From: Streptomyces sp. NWU339
GTDB taxonomy: Bacteria; Actinomycetota; Actinomycetes; Streptomycetales; Streptomycetaceae
NCBI RefSeq assembly: GCF_003143855.1
Contig: NZ_QFRK01000055.1
Span: forward strand, 9,153-50,759
Direction of reading: 5' to 3'
Length of the DNA stretch: 41,607 bases
Shown here: positions 32,675 through 41,101 of the stretch, one piece after another
Layout of the letters: each line of letters opens with the position of its first letter
Numbering within the stretch: the stretch's first letter is position 1
The notes under the pieces: generated by a model
What the model saw: only the letters and a program-made list of their open reading frames with translations
Told to the model about the DNA's origin: nothing
The model's database searches: none
Position numbers and translations under genes: made by a program

Positions 32675-33514
32675 TCAGCCGTCCGCGGGATCCGCAGGGT
32701 CGTCGGGTTCCCCCGCCACGACCAGGTGCCGCAGATGCTCGGAGACCTCGAGGCGGGCCTCGGCCGGCAGCCCGGAGTCCGTCACCAGCGTGTCCACCTG
32801 GTCCAGAGACGCGAACGAACTCAGACCCACCGTGCCCCACTTGGTGTGGTCGGCGACCACGACCACCTGCCGTGCCGACTGCACCAGACGCCGGTTGGTC
32901 TCGGCCTCCGCGAGGTTCGGCGTCGACAGCCCGGCCTCGACCGATATGCCGTGCACCCCCAGGAACAGCAGATCGAAGTGGAGCATCGCGATCGCCTGGT
33001 CGGCCACCGGCCCCACCAGTGAGTCCGACGGCGTGCGTACACCGCCGGTCAGCACGACGGTGGCCGTGCCCTGCCGGGGGCCCGAGGTGCGCTGCGCCGC
33101 GTGGAAGACGTCCGCCACCCGCACCGAATTGGTGACCACCGTGAGGTCGGGCACCTCGAGCAGCCGGCCGGCCAGCGCGTACGTCGTCGTGCCGCCCGAG
33201 AGGGCGATCGCCGCACCCGGGGCGACCAGTTCGGCCGCCGCCCGCGCGATGTCGTCCTTCGCGCTCAGCTCCAGACCCGACTTGGCCTCGAAACCGGGTT
33301 CGTGCGTGCTGGCCTCGACCAGCGGGACCGCGCCGCCGTGCACCTTCTCCAGGACGCCCTGCCGGGCCAGCGCGTCGAGGTCGCGGCGGACCGTCATGTC
33401 CGACACGCCGAGCTTGCGGGTCAGTTCGTTGACCCGGACTCCGCCGCGGCGCCGGACCTCGTCGAGGATCAGGGCGCGCCGCTGCTCCGCGAGGAGGTTC
33501 TGATTCTCGCTCAC
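32675..33514 (-). CDS. DeoR/GlpR-family transcriptional regulator
   Basis: A 279-residue DeoR-type repressor. The N-terminal domain has RRALILDEVRRRGGVRVNEL and the signature VSDMTVRRDLDALARQGVLEKVHGGA. The effector domain has GAAIALSGGTTTYALAGRLL, LTVVTNSVRVADVF, VVLTGG, FLGVHGISVEAGLSTPN and VVVADHTKWG, the phosphosugar-binding pattern. GGAG precedes the GTG start at 33514. No sugar gene is adjacent, so targets lie elsewhere. The 302 bases upstream, to the next gene, hold no feature I can support. Confidence 0.92.
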   Translation of the reverse strand: MSENQNLLAEQRRALILDEVRRRGGVRVNELTRKLGVSDMTVRRDLDALARQGVLEKVHGGAVPLVEASTHEPGFEAKSGLELSAKDDIARAAAELVAPGAAIALSGGTTTYALAGRLLEVPDLTVVTNSVRVADVFHAAQRTSGPRQGTATVVLTGGVRTPSDSLVGPVADQAIAMLHFDLLFLGVHGISVEAGLSTPNLAEAETNRRLVQSARQVVVVADHTKWGTVGLSSFASLDQVDTLVTDSGLPAEARLEVSEHLRHLVVAGEPDDPADPADG

Positions 33515-33816
33515 GTACGCTCCGGTCCTTTCGCCGCCAAGCCGTCCGACACGCCGCACACGCCCGGTCCGACTGGCACGTTCTTCTGGTCACCGGTGCG
33601 TCGGCGTCCCATCCTCGCATGCCGGTACAAGGGCAGCGCACTCGGCTGTTCGTCGCGGACATGCCACCGTGGTCCCGTGGATTCGTTCCGCGGGCCGCCC
33701 GAACCTCACCCGGATCGGGGAGATTCCGTGAGAACAGGTGTGGGCCGCTCCGGCAGGGGAGATCCTGTGCCCGCACGGACGGATCCGACGGCGTGTCACG
33801 GGGGAAGTGCGAAGCA

Positions 33817-36204
33817 GTGGAGCGTGCGCGGGAACACGGACCGGCCGGGGGCGCGGGCGACCCGGCCGAGCGGGCCGGGGAAGCCGGAGCGGCCCTGGAA
33901 CTCCTGGTCCACGGGGTGGGCGGTACCACCCCGCAGGAGATGCTGAACGATCCGCGCACGGTGCGGATCACGGGTGACGACATCGCCGCCGTGTTCCGGC
34001 GTGCCGACGACGCCGACGCCGACGCGGAGCGCCGGCCCGCCGACCGCCAGGACGGCCCGGTCCCCGAGGCGTACGTCTGGTGCAACCTCACCTCCGGCAA
34101 CGGCACCCGCGCCCTGTGGCTGTTGCTGCTGCCCTTCATGGTGGTCAACCTCGCCCACTGGATGCGCCCGACGGCCCGGGGCCGCAGACGCCTCGTGAGG
34201 CTGTACGGACTGCTGGTGCGGCTGGCCGGACTGAGCCTGACGGTGCTGCTCGTCGCGGCCGCCTGCGAGGTCGCCCTGGACCTCGCGGCCTGGCAGTGCG
34301 CGGGCACGCACGCGTGCGCCGCGCGGCACTCCTGGCTCGGCTTCCTGTCGCCCGAGGCCTCGGACGGCGGCTGGTGGAGCCTGCCGGGCCGCCGGCTCGC
34401 CCTCGCCGCCCTGGTGCCCACAGCCCTGACCGGGCTGCTGTGGTACCTGTCCCTGCGCACCTGGAGCGCGTACGAGTCCCAGCAGCCGATGACCCACGAG
34501 ATCGAGCCCGAGGGGCCCGAGGAGGAAGCCGGCCCCACCGCCCTGGGCCGGCCCGGCTTCTGGTACGGCCGTCGCCTGGTCGCCCGGCTGCGCGCCGCGC
34601 ACACCGCCGCCGGACTGCTCACCGTCGCCGCCGCGGTCGGCAGCGCGGCCGCCCGCCACGACCGTGCTCCAGGCGGCCCCGTGGTGCTGGGTGTCCTCGG
34701 CCCGCTCCTCGAGGCGGCGCTGTTCGCCGGCGCGGCCGTCGTGGTGTGGGTGGTCTGCCGCCGCGGCCGCACCGACCGCCGACTGGACGGCGAACTCGAC
34801 ACCCGCGTGGTGCGCCTGCTGCCCCTTGCTGCACTCGCCCTGCTCGTCCTGACCCTGGTGTACGCCGGATGGCAGCGCCCCGGCTGGGAGTCGGCGGGCC
34901 GGCTGTCCGGCGATGCGACCTTCGGAACCATCACCCTCGCACAGGGCCTCCTCGTGATCGTGCTCGCCGGAGTCGCCCACGCCCTGCACCGAAGCGCCCC
35001 CGACCGGCGTGCCGCCATGCGGGGACTGGCCGGACCCGCGGTCGCGATGCTGGCCTGCGCACTGGGCGGCGTGATGTCCGGCGGCGTGGCCCAGCGGGTC
35101 TCCGACTGGCTGGACGGCACCGGGGCGTCGATTCCCGGGCCACCGGTGGTGCTCACCTGGCAGGCGTCCGTGATCCCGCCCCTGCTCGTCCTGCTGCTGG
35201 GGCTCTGCGGCTGGCTGGCCCGGCGGGCCTGGCACATCGCCCGCGACGAGCGCGCCGCCGTGGCACACGAGTTCCCGGGTGAGACCGGCGACCCCGCCCG
35301 TACCCGGCGGATCGCCTACGCCCGCGCCATGGCCACCCTCACCGACCGGGCGCCCCGCATCGTCGCCGTCACCTCCGCCGCGACCCTGCTGCTGGGCGCG
35401 GGCGCCCTCGTCGGCGCCCTGACCACCGACCGGACGCCCGGCCAGGCCGCACAAGGCACCTACGCCGTGGTGCACGGCGCCGCCGAGACGGCGCAGGCAC
35501 TGGGCTCCTGGCTGATCGGACTCGGCTTCATCCTGTTCGTCACCTGGGGCCGGCGCGCCTACAAGGACGCCTCCGCGCGGCGCACGATCGGCATCCTGTG
35601 GGATGTCGGCACCTTCTGGCCGCGCGCCGCCCACCCCTTCGCACCACCCTGCTACGCCGAACGGGCGGTGCCGGACCTGACCTGGCGGATCGAGACCTGG
35701 ACGCGGTCCACCGGCGGACGGCTGGTGCTCTCCGGACACTCCCAGGGAAGCGTCCTCGCCGCCGCCGCGGCCTGGCAGCTCACCCCCGCCACCCGCAACC
35801 GCGTCGCACTGCTCACCTACGGGTCCCCGCTGGAGCGGCTCTACGGCCGCTGGTTCCCGGCCCACTTCGGACCCGCCGCTCTCGGCGCCCTGCATCAGGA
35901 GGTCGACTGCTGGCGCAACCTCCACCGGCTCACCGACCCCATCGGCGGCCCGGTGCGGCTGCCCGGCGACTGCGGTCCCGAGGTGGACCGCCCTCCGCTG
36001 GGAGACCCCCTGGCGTACGGCCGCACCGAGGCCCATCCGCTGCCCGCGCCGATCCTCGGCCACTCCGACTACCAGGCGGACCCGGCCTTCGCCGAGGAAC
36101 GCCGACGGCTGCTGGCCCGGCTGCGGCCGGAGGTTCCGGCACCGCGGCACCCGGGAGAACCCGACGGCGGCGTCCACAGCGGCTCCGGCGCGCCCACCGC
36201 GTGA
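33817..36204 (+). CDS. Large multi-spanning membrane protein with split alpha/beta-hydrolase elements
   Basis: A 795-residue protein. An N-terminal cytoplasmic segment has LELLVHGVGGTTPQEML (residues 27-43), the HG oxyanion strand of alpha/beta hydrolases. Around ten hydrophobic helices follow between about residues 95 and 575. The C-terminal part returns to a lipase-like fold: RLVLSGHSQGSVLAAAAAW with nucleophile Ser642, LLTYGSPLERLYGRWFP, WRNLHRLTDPIGGPV with a likely catalytic Asp707, and ILGHSDYQADPAF with a likely His749. Thus a complete Ser-Asp-His triad can be proposed, with the fold interrupted by the membrane region. The GTG at 33817 was chosen because GGGGGAAG precedes it; other in-frame starts upstream lack this. 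Substrate unknown; a membrane esterase or lipase acting at the bilayer is inference. Confidence 0.82.
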   Translation: MERAREHGPAGGAGDPAERAGEAGAALELLVHGVGGTTPQEMLNDPRTVRITGDDIAAVFRRADDADADAERRPADRQDGPVPEAYVWCNLTSGNGTRALWLLLLPFMVVNLAHWMRPTARGRRRLVRLYGLLVRLAGLSLTVLLVAAACEVALDLAAWQCAGTHACAARHSWLGFLSPEASDGGWWSLPGRRLALAALVPTALTGLLWYLSLRTWSAYESQQPMTHEIEPEGPEEEAGPTALGRPGFWYGRRLVARLRAAHTAAGLLTVAAAVGSAAARHDRAPGGPVVLGVLGPLLEAALFAGAAVVVWVVCRRGRTDRRLDGELDTRVVRLLPLAALALLVLTLVYAGWQRPGWESAGRLSGDATFGTITLAQGLLVIVLAGVAHALHRSAPDRRAAMRGLAGPAVAMLACALGGVMSGGVAQRVSDWLDGTGASIPGPPVVLTWQASVIPPLLVLLLGLCGWLARRAWHIARDERAAVAHEFPGETGDPARTRRIAYARAMATLTDRAPRIVAVTSAATLLLGAGALVGALTTDRTPGQAAQGTYAVVHGAAETAQALGSWLIGLGFILFVTWGRRAYKDASARRTIGILWDVGTFWPRAAHPFAPPCYAERAVPDLTWRIETWTRSTGGRLVLSGHSQGSVLAAAAAWQLTPATRNRVALLTYGSPLERLYGRWFPAHFGPAALGALHQEVDCWRNLHRLTDPIGGPVRLPGDCGPEVDRPPLGDPLAYGRTEAHPLPAPILGHSDYQADPAFAEERRRLLARLRPEVPAPRHPGEPDGGVHSGSGAPTA

Positions 36205-36235
36205 GGCCCGCGCCGCGTGACGCGCGGCGGCGGGA

Positions 36236-38668
36236 TCAGGGCAGCTCGGGCAGGTCGTCGGCGTAGAGCAGGGTCAGGTCGTCCGTACTCGGCTCCGGCA
36301 GCTGGGCGACCCGGCTCGCGTGCCGCTCCACCATCGCCTCGAACGTCTGCCGCGCGGTGCGGCCGTTGCCGAACGCGGGACCCTTGGGGATCTCCGTGAA
36401 GTACTTCAGCAGCCCTTCCGAGGCACCCGCCGCCAGCCGGTACTCGTGCTCCTCGGCCTGCTGTTCCACGATGCGCAGCAGTTCCTCGGACCCGTAGTCA
36501 CCGAAGGTGATGGTCCGGGAGAAACGGGACGCCACCCCCGGGTTGACGGACAGGAACCGCTCCATCTCCGCCGTGTATCCCGCGACGATCACCACGACCG
36601 CGTCCCGGTGGTCCTCCATCAGCTTCACCAGCGTGTCGATGGCCTCCTTGCCGAAGTCCCGCCCGGAGTCCTCGGGGGAGAGCGCGTACGCCTCGTCGAT
36701 GAACAGCACACCGCCGCGCGCCTTCTCGAACGCCTCCTGGGTGCGGATCGCCGTGGAACCGATGTGCTCGCCGACCAGATCGACCCGGGAGACCTCGACC
36801 AGATGGCCCTTCTCCAACACGCCGAGGGAGGCGAGGATCTCGCCGTACAGGCGGGCGACCGTGGTCTTGCCGGTGCCGGGGGAGCCCGTGAACACCAGAT
36901 GGCGCTTGACGGAGGCCGCCTTCAGTCCGGCCTGCTGCCGGCGCCGGCCCACCTCGATCATGTCGGTGAGGGCCCGCACCTCCCGTTTGACGCTCTCCAG
37001 GCCCACCAGCGCGTCGAGTTCACCGAGCACGGTCTTCGACGGCCGCAGCTCCTTCTCCGGTTCGGCGGCGGGGGCGGGCGGCGCCTGCTCGGCACGGGGC
37101 CCGGGAACGGCGCCCAGCAGACCGGGGGAGTGGGCCACGGTCTGCACGGCCGGTTCCGGTGCCGTCGGCGACGCGAGATGGCCGCTCTCGTCACTGGTGC
37201 AGTCCTCCACCACGGGACCGCCCGCCCCGGTCGCCCCGCCGCTCTCGGCGAACTCGTAACCACCGCGCGCGCAGCGCTCCGTGCGGCACTTCCGCAGCGT
37301 GGTCCGGCTGCCGTCTATCACATGGAAGCCGTACCCGCCGCTGCCCGTGACCCGGCAGCCCAGGAAGCTGCCGCGGCCACCGGCCGAGACGTAGACACCG
37401 GCCTCGGCCGGGGAATCGATGGTGCAGCGCTCGACGGTCGGATCGGCTCCCTTGGTGACGATCACACCTGTCTGCATGCCGTCCAGGGTGCAGTTGCTGA
37501 GGGTGCCGCCGCTTCCGTGGTCCCGGAACCAGGCTCCCGTGGCCGCCTCCCGGATCCGGCAGTCGTCGAGCTGCGCGGTGGCGCCGTCGCTCACCGACAC
37601 CGCGGTGTTGCGTACCTGCGACAGGTCGCTGTCGACCACGTCCGCGCGTGAACCGCGGTCGAGGACGAACAGGGCGTCCGGCACGTCGTGCACCCGGCAG
37701 GAGTCCAGTACGACGGTCGCGCCGTCACTCACCCACACCGCCGGATAGTCGCCGGTGCTGTCGGAGATCTCGCACTGGTTGGCGTCCGCGCGGGTGCCCG
37801 GGTCCCACAACGACAGGCCGTTGCGGCCGAACTGCCGAACGACGGTGCGGGTCATGGTGAGGACGGAGCGGGAACGCAGATCGACCGCGTTCTCCGGGAT
37901 GTCGTGGATACGGCAGTCGGCCAGTGTCAGTACCGCGTCGGTGTCGAGGGTGACACCGTCGCCGGTGGTGCGGTGCACCTCGCAGTCGGTGAGGTGCGCG
38001 GTCGCCCGGCCGGTCACCTGGACACCGCTGCCCCGCACCTCGTAGACCTCGCAACCCACCGCCTCCAGCGCCGAGTCCTCCCCGGTGGCGGTGAGTCCCG
38101 AGCCGGCCGTGTGGTGCACGCGGCAGCGCTCGAGCCGGGGGTGCGCGCCCCCGCGCACCGCGACGCCCGCCTGCCCGGCGGCGACGACCTCGCACTCCTC
38201 GAACACCCCGCCCCCGCCGTCGAGTACGGCGATGCCGACCCCCGCCGGGTTGTCGACCGTGCAGTGGCGGACCGTCGGCCGGGCGCTGCCGCGCACCTCT
38301 ATGCCGACAGCCGACCGGGTGACCACCCGTACGTCCCGCAGTTCCGGGGCGCCCTCCTCTATCAGCAGGGCCGGCGCCGCGGAGTCCTGCCCCTCCACAT
38401 GCAGGTCCTGGACCATCGCGGACGCGCGTACGGTCAGCGGGACCCCGTCCACCGGGGCGATGCGCACCGAGCCGGGCGAGCCCTCGGGTCCGCGCAGGGT
38501 CACCGCCCGCTCCACGACGAGGTTCTCCCGGTAGGTCCCGGGAGCGACGGTGAGGATGTCGCCCTCGGCCGCGGCCTCCAGGGCGGCGGCGAGCGACGCG
38601 TATTCACCTGTGCGGCGCCGCCATCGCGATGTGCCGGTGTGCGTCACCTGGACCGTGCCCTGTGCCAT
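36236..38668 (-). CDS. Right-handed beta-helix / AAA+ (CbxX/CfqX-type) ATPase fusion
   Basis: An 810-residue protein. Residues ~20-490 form a parallel beta-helix: after SLAAALEAAAEGDILTVAPGTYRENLVV come some fifteen to twenty turns of ~23 residues with patterns such as LERCRVHHTAGSGLTATG and LDDCRIREAATGAWF. A Pro/Glu/Ala-rich linker (~510-555) leads to one AAA+ domain of the CbbX/EccA N-terminal-helix type: LDALVGLESVKREVRAL, Walker A GSPGTGKTT (Lys601), Walker B GVLFIDEAYAL (Asp658-Glu659), sensor-1 VIVAGY and an arginine-finger region NPGVASRFSRTI. No signal peptide is present. The ribosome binding site before the ATG is weak. CbbX-type ATPases remodel protein partners; the beta-helix may be the partner-binding or scaffold part. 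Convergent with the split membrane hydrolase gene. Confidence 0.9.
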   Translation of the reverse strand: MAQGTVQVTHTGTSRWRRRTGEYASLAAALEAAAEGDILTVAPGTYRENLVVERAVTLRGPEGSPGSVRIAPVDGVPLTVRASAMVQDLHVEGQDSAAPALLIEEGAPELRDVRVVTRSAVGIEVRGSARPTVRHCTVDNPAGVGIAVLDGGGGVFEECEVVAAGQAGVAVRGGAHPRLERCRVHHTAGSGLTATGEDSALEAVGCEVYEVRGSGVQVTGRATAHLTDCEVHRTTGDGVTLDTDAVLTLADCRIHDIPENAVDLRSRSVLTMTRTVVRQFGRNGLSLWDPGTRADANQCEISDSTGDYPAVWVSDGATVVLDSCRVHDVPDALFVLDRGSRADVVDSDLSQVRNTAVSVSDGATAQLDDCRIREAATGAWFRDHGSGGTLSNCTLDGMQTGVIVTKGADPTVERCTIDSPAEAGVYVSAGGRGSFLGCRVTGSGGYGFHVIDGSRTTLRKCRTERCARGGYEFAESGGATGAGGPVVEDCTSDESGHLASPTAPEPAVQTVAHSPGLLGAVPGPRAEQAPPAPAAEPEKELRPSKTVLGELDALVGLESVKREVRALTDMIEVGRRRQQAGLKAASVKRHLVFTGSPGTGKTTVARLYGEILASLGVLEKGHLVEVSRVDLVGEHIGSTAIRTQEAFEKARGGVLFIDEAYALSPEDSGRDFGKEAIDTLVKLMEDHRDAVVVIVAGYTAEMERFLSVNPGVASRFSRTITFGDYGSEELLRIVEQQAEEHEYRLAAGASEGLLKYFTEIPKGPAFGNGRTARQTFEAMVERHASRVAQLPEPSTDDLTLLYADDLPELP

Positions 38669-38776
38669 GGCGTAGCTGTGCCCCCACCTTGTCGTACGCG
38701 GGTTTGCCGTCGAATGCTCCGGCCGGACCACCGTAGCGTGCGTACGGCTGTCGCATTGACCAGAGGCACCAGGCCG

Positions 38777-39391
38777 TCAGCTTCCGGTGCCGGTCCTGCC
38801 CCAGTCGGGGCCCGCCCGCTCCCAGGCCCGGTCCAGGCGGACGTACCGGTGGTGGACCATGTGCCGGACGATCAGCCGTCTGACGCCCTCGATCAGAACA
38901 GCCGTCAGCAGGGTCACGCCGAAGCCGGCGAGCACGGCGTGCGTCGTCGCCGTCACCGTGTCCATCGGCCGTGCTGTGATGCGGCCCTCGGCGTCGGTCC
39001 ACAGGGGAAAGCGGTCGTCCGGCCGAGGGTCCTTCAGGCGCGTCGACACCGGGCCGCTGTGCCCGGTGCCGTCGGAGGCGGTCCAGCGGGCGAGGACCCG
39101 GGTGCGCAGCTCCCCGCCGACGGAGCCCTCCGGGTCGACGCTCAGCGGGGAGGGGTCCAACTCGCGTATCACCGTGGCCCGTACCTGGTGCCGGTTCTCG
39201 TGCTGTTCGCGCACGGAACGCTGCAGGACGTCCTCGGTGGCGCCCCCGGCGAGGACCCCGGCGGCCGGGGCGGCGAGGACGACGAGCAACAGCGCCACGA
39301 GCCCCACCCAGCCCTCGGCCAGATCGGTCGGGCGGCACAGCGGGTTGTGCCGCCAGCGCCACAGTCCGCTGATCGCCCGCACCGGCCGCAC
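38777..39391 (-). CDS. Rv1733c-like two-helix membrane protein
   Basis: A ~204-residue protein with the GLWRWRHNPLCRPTD opening typical of actinobacterial Rv1733c-like proteins. Two membrane helices (WVGLVALLLVVLAAPAAGVLA and AVLAGFGVTLLTAVLI) flank an extracytoplasmic beta-rich region containing RARWTASDGTGHSG-like and WTDAEGRIT motifs. The start is uncertain: GTG at 39391 or 39382 has GGAAGG nearby and gives the usual family N-terminus, while the frame is open to a GTG at 39508. Role unknown; the mycobacterial relative is a hypoxia-induced antigen. Confidence 0.8.
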   Translation of the reverse strand: MRPVRAISGLWRWRHNPLCRPTDLAEGWVGLVALLLVVLAAPAAGVLAGGATEDVLQRSVREQHENRHQVRATVIRELDPSPLSVDPEGSVGGELRTRVLARWTASDGTGHSGPVSTRLKDPRPDDRFPLWTDAEGRITARPMDTVTATTHAVLAGFGVTLLTAVLIEGVRRLIVRHMVHHRYVRLDRAWERAGPDWGRTGTGS

Positions 39392-39529
39392 CGCCTTCCC
39401 GCTTCCGTGATTCCCACCTCCGTGATAGCTCCCGGCGGAGCGGTTCGTCCGAGGTTCCGTGGAAGAGAGAGGGACATCACCCTTCGCCGGCGGACGCGGC
39501 CCACGCACGGGACCGACCGGGCGGGGAGG

Positions 39530-40357
39530 TCAGGCGAGGACCGTGACCCGATCGCCGACCCGGATCGTGCCGGGGGAGAGGGGGACCAGATTCTGACCGA
39601 ACACCAGCTTGTCGTCGAGCCGGCGGTGTCGGCCGAGCGAATGCAGGGGCTCGCGGCCGCGCTCGGCGGTGCGCTGGTCGGTGGTCGTCACCACGCACCG
39701 TCCGCTGGGCTTGGCGACACGGAAGACGACCTCGCCGACGGTGATGCGCGACCAGGTGTCCTCGGCCCAGGCGGTGGTCCCCCCGACCACGATGTTCGGC
39801 CGGAAGCGGCTCATGGGCAGGGGCCCCTCACCCGCGTGGTCGCCCTCGGCGACGAGGACGTTGAGGGCGTCCAGGGACGCGGTGGTGGTGAGCAGCAGGG
39901 GGTAGCCGTCGGCGAGGCTGACGGTCTCGCCCGGCAGCGCGAACTCGGGGTCGACCGGCCGTCGTGTGGCCGGGTCGTCCAGGTGCACCAGGCGTACGCC
40001 GATGCCGAGAAAGGCGCTGCACCAGGCGTGCACGGCGTCGTCGGCGGCCGGGACCACCTCGATGTCGTCGCGGAAGATCCGCACCCGCTCGGTGCGGCCC
40101 GAAGGAGGGACGGGCACCGTGACGGGATCCGTTCCGGGCGCGGACAGCCGGAGACCGCCGCCGGGCAGGAGGTCGGCGGCGGCCAGGGCGAGGCGTGGAT
40201 GCCCGCGTTGGGTGACGACCCTCCCCCCGTCGTCGATCAGCATCCAGCGCCGGTCCCCGGCCGGTCCCCAGGGCTCCACGGAGACCTCCCGGAGGGACAG
40301 GCTCCGGAAAGCCTTGACCGGATGTACGTGAATCGAGTGCAGCAGTGCGGTCCCCAT
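39530..40357 (-). CDS. MOSC-domain protein
   Basis: A 275-residue protein with the MOSC N-terminal beta-barrel (LHSIHVHPVKAFRSLSLREV, GPAGDRRWMLID, VTQRGHPRLA) followed by the MOSC domain (PMSRFRPNIVVGG, WSRITVGEVVFRVAKPSGRCVVTTTDQRTAERG). The conserved Cys in GRCVVTTTD is the residue thought to bind the molybdenum cofactor or carry sulfur in mARC/YcbX-type proteins. It probably handles Moco-dependent reduction of N-hydroxylated compounds. The ATG at 40357 has a poor ribosome binding site but fits the family N-terminus exactly. Confidence 0.92.
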   Translation of the reverse strand: MGTALLHSIHVHPVKAFRSLSLREVSVEPWGPAGDRRWMLIDDGGRVVTQRGHPRLALAAADLLPGGGLRLSAPGTDPVTVPVPPSGRTERVRIFRDDIEVVPAADDAVHAWCSAFLGIGVRLVHLDDPATRRPVDPEFALPGETVSLADGYPLLLTTTASLDALNVLVAEGDHAGEGPLPMSRFRPNIVVGGTTAWAEDTWSRITVGEVVFRVAKPSGRCVVTTTDQRTAERGREPLHSLGRHRRLDDKLVFGQNLVPLSPGTIRVGDRVTVLA

Positions 40358-40431
40358 GGAGTCGTCGTGCCGGCCGGCGGCGACGGCTCCATGGGGCAGG
40401 GCGGCCCGCGGAACGGCTCCGTGTCCGGGGA

Positions 40432-40887
40432 TCAGTAGCCTCGGTACTGCTGGTTGTTGTACGGGTCCTGGTACGGGGCGGGCGCCGGCCGCGGGGCCGC
40501 GGGGCGCATCGCCTCGTAGCCCGAGCCGGGAGCGGCCGGACGCGGCGGCTGCGACTGGGGCTGGGGATAGCCGCGCGGTGCGGTCGCCTGCTGCGGGATG
40601 TACGCGGTGGCCTGCTGCGGGACGTACGGCGCGTGCGCCTGCTGGAGCGGGGCCGGCTGCTGCGCCTGCGGGTAACCGTAGGCGGGCTGGGAGGGTGCCG
40701 CCGGGAGGGCGGGCAACGCCGAGGGAAGTGCAGGGAGATGGCTGCCCGGCACGTCGTAGGCGGAGGGGACCCGGATCGGGGCGATCTGCGGGGTGCCCCG
40801 CTCGGCCACGAGCGAGTCGTAGATCGGGGTGTCCGGGAAGGAGGCGGAGTAGTAGCCGCCGCCATAAGTGGAGCGGGGGGAGGTCAT
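40432..40887 (-). CDS. Pro/Gln/Ala/Tyr-rich Streptomyces-specific protein
   Basis: A 151-residue low-complexity protein. It opens MTSPRSTYGGGYYSASFPDT and PIYDSLVAERGTPQIAPIRVP, a block I recall as conserved among streptomycetes (DUF6643-like), followed by Pro-rich PALPSALPALPAAPSQP repeats, QQ/PQ-rich segments and the tail DPYNNQQYRGY. No signal peptide, membrane helix or known domain is seen. An in-frame ATG at 40893 is also possible; neither has a ribosome binding site, so a leaderless or weakly translated message is possible. Function unknown. Confidence 0.75.
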   Translation of the reverse strand: MTSPRSTYGGGYYSASFPDTPIYDSLVAERGTPQIAPIRVPSAYDVPGSHLPALPSALPALPAAPSQPAYGYPQAQQPAPLQQAHAPYVPQQATAYIPQQATAPRGYPQPQSQPPRPAAPGSGYEAMRPAAPRPAPAPYQDPYNNQQYRGY

Positions 40888-41101
40888 GGCCATAAGTTAA
40901 GCCCACGATGTGCTGGTTGGGGAGACCGATAAGAGGGTTGTTTTCCGTGTCCTCAGCGACCAGGGATCACTAAAACGGGCGAACTTGGAGGAAGTGGCTG
41001 TTACTTCGGATGGCCTTCTGGTAAAAGCCGAGTTCCGGACGGGTTACCGGCTGGTCGTCACTTCTCCGCGCATGCCCCGTGGGACTTCCCGCACGCGGGC
41101 A
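40888..41101. other. Lower-GC intergenic stretch next to the insertion sequence
   Basis: About 210 bases of clearly lower GC than the rest of the window, with AT-rich patches (TTAAGC, GGTTGTTTTCC, CACTAAAACGG). A 67-codon frame at 40910-41113 runs into the transposase gene but resembles no family and lacks a ribosome binding site, so I do not call it. It may be a promoter region or the start of a gene cut by the insertion sequence. Confidence 0.4.

Noticed and set aside
33515..33816. In-frame earlier starts for the membrane hydrolase, from 33619 on
   Set aside because: No ribosome binding site, and the added residues look like translated intergenic DNA; GTG at 33817 has GGGGGAAG upstream.
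33796..36177. Minus-strand open frame of 793 codons opposite the membrane hydrolase
   Set aside because: Gly/Gln/Ala-rich shadow; the plus strand has membrane helices and GHSQG.
36207..36234. GC-rich imperfect hairpin between the convergent membrane hydrolase and beta-helix genes
   Set aside because: Low-complexity GC runs pair in several registers; too weak to call a terminator.
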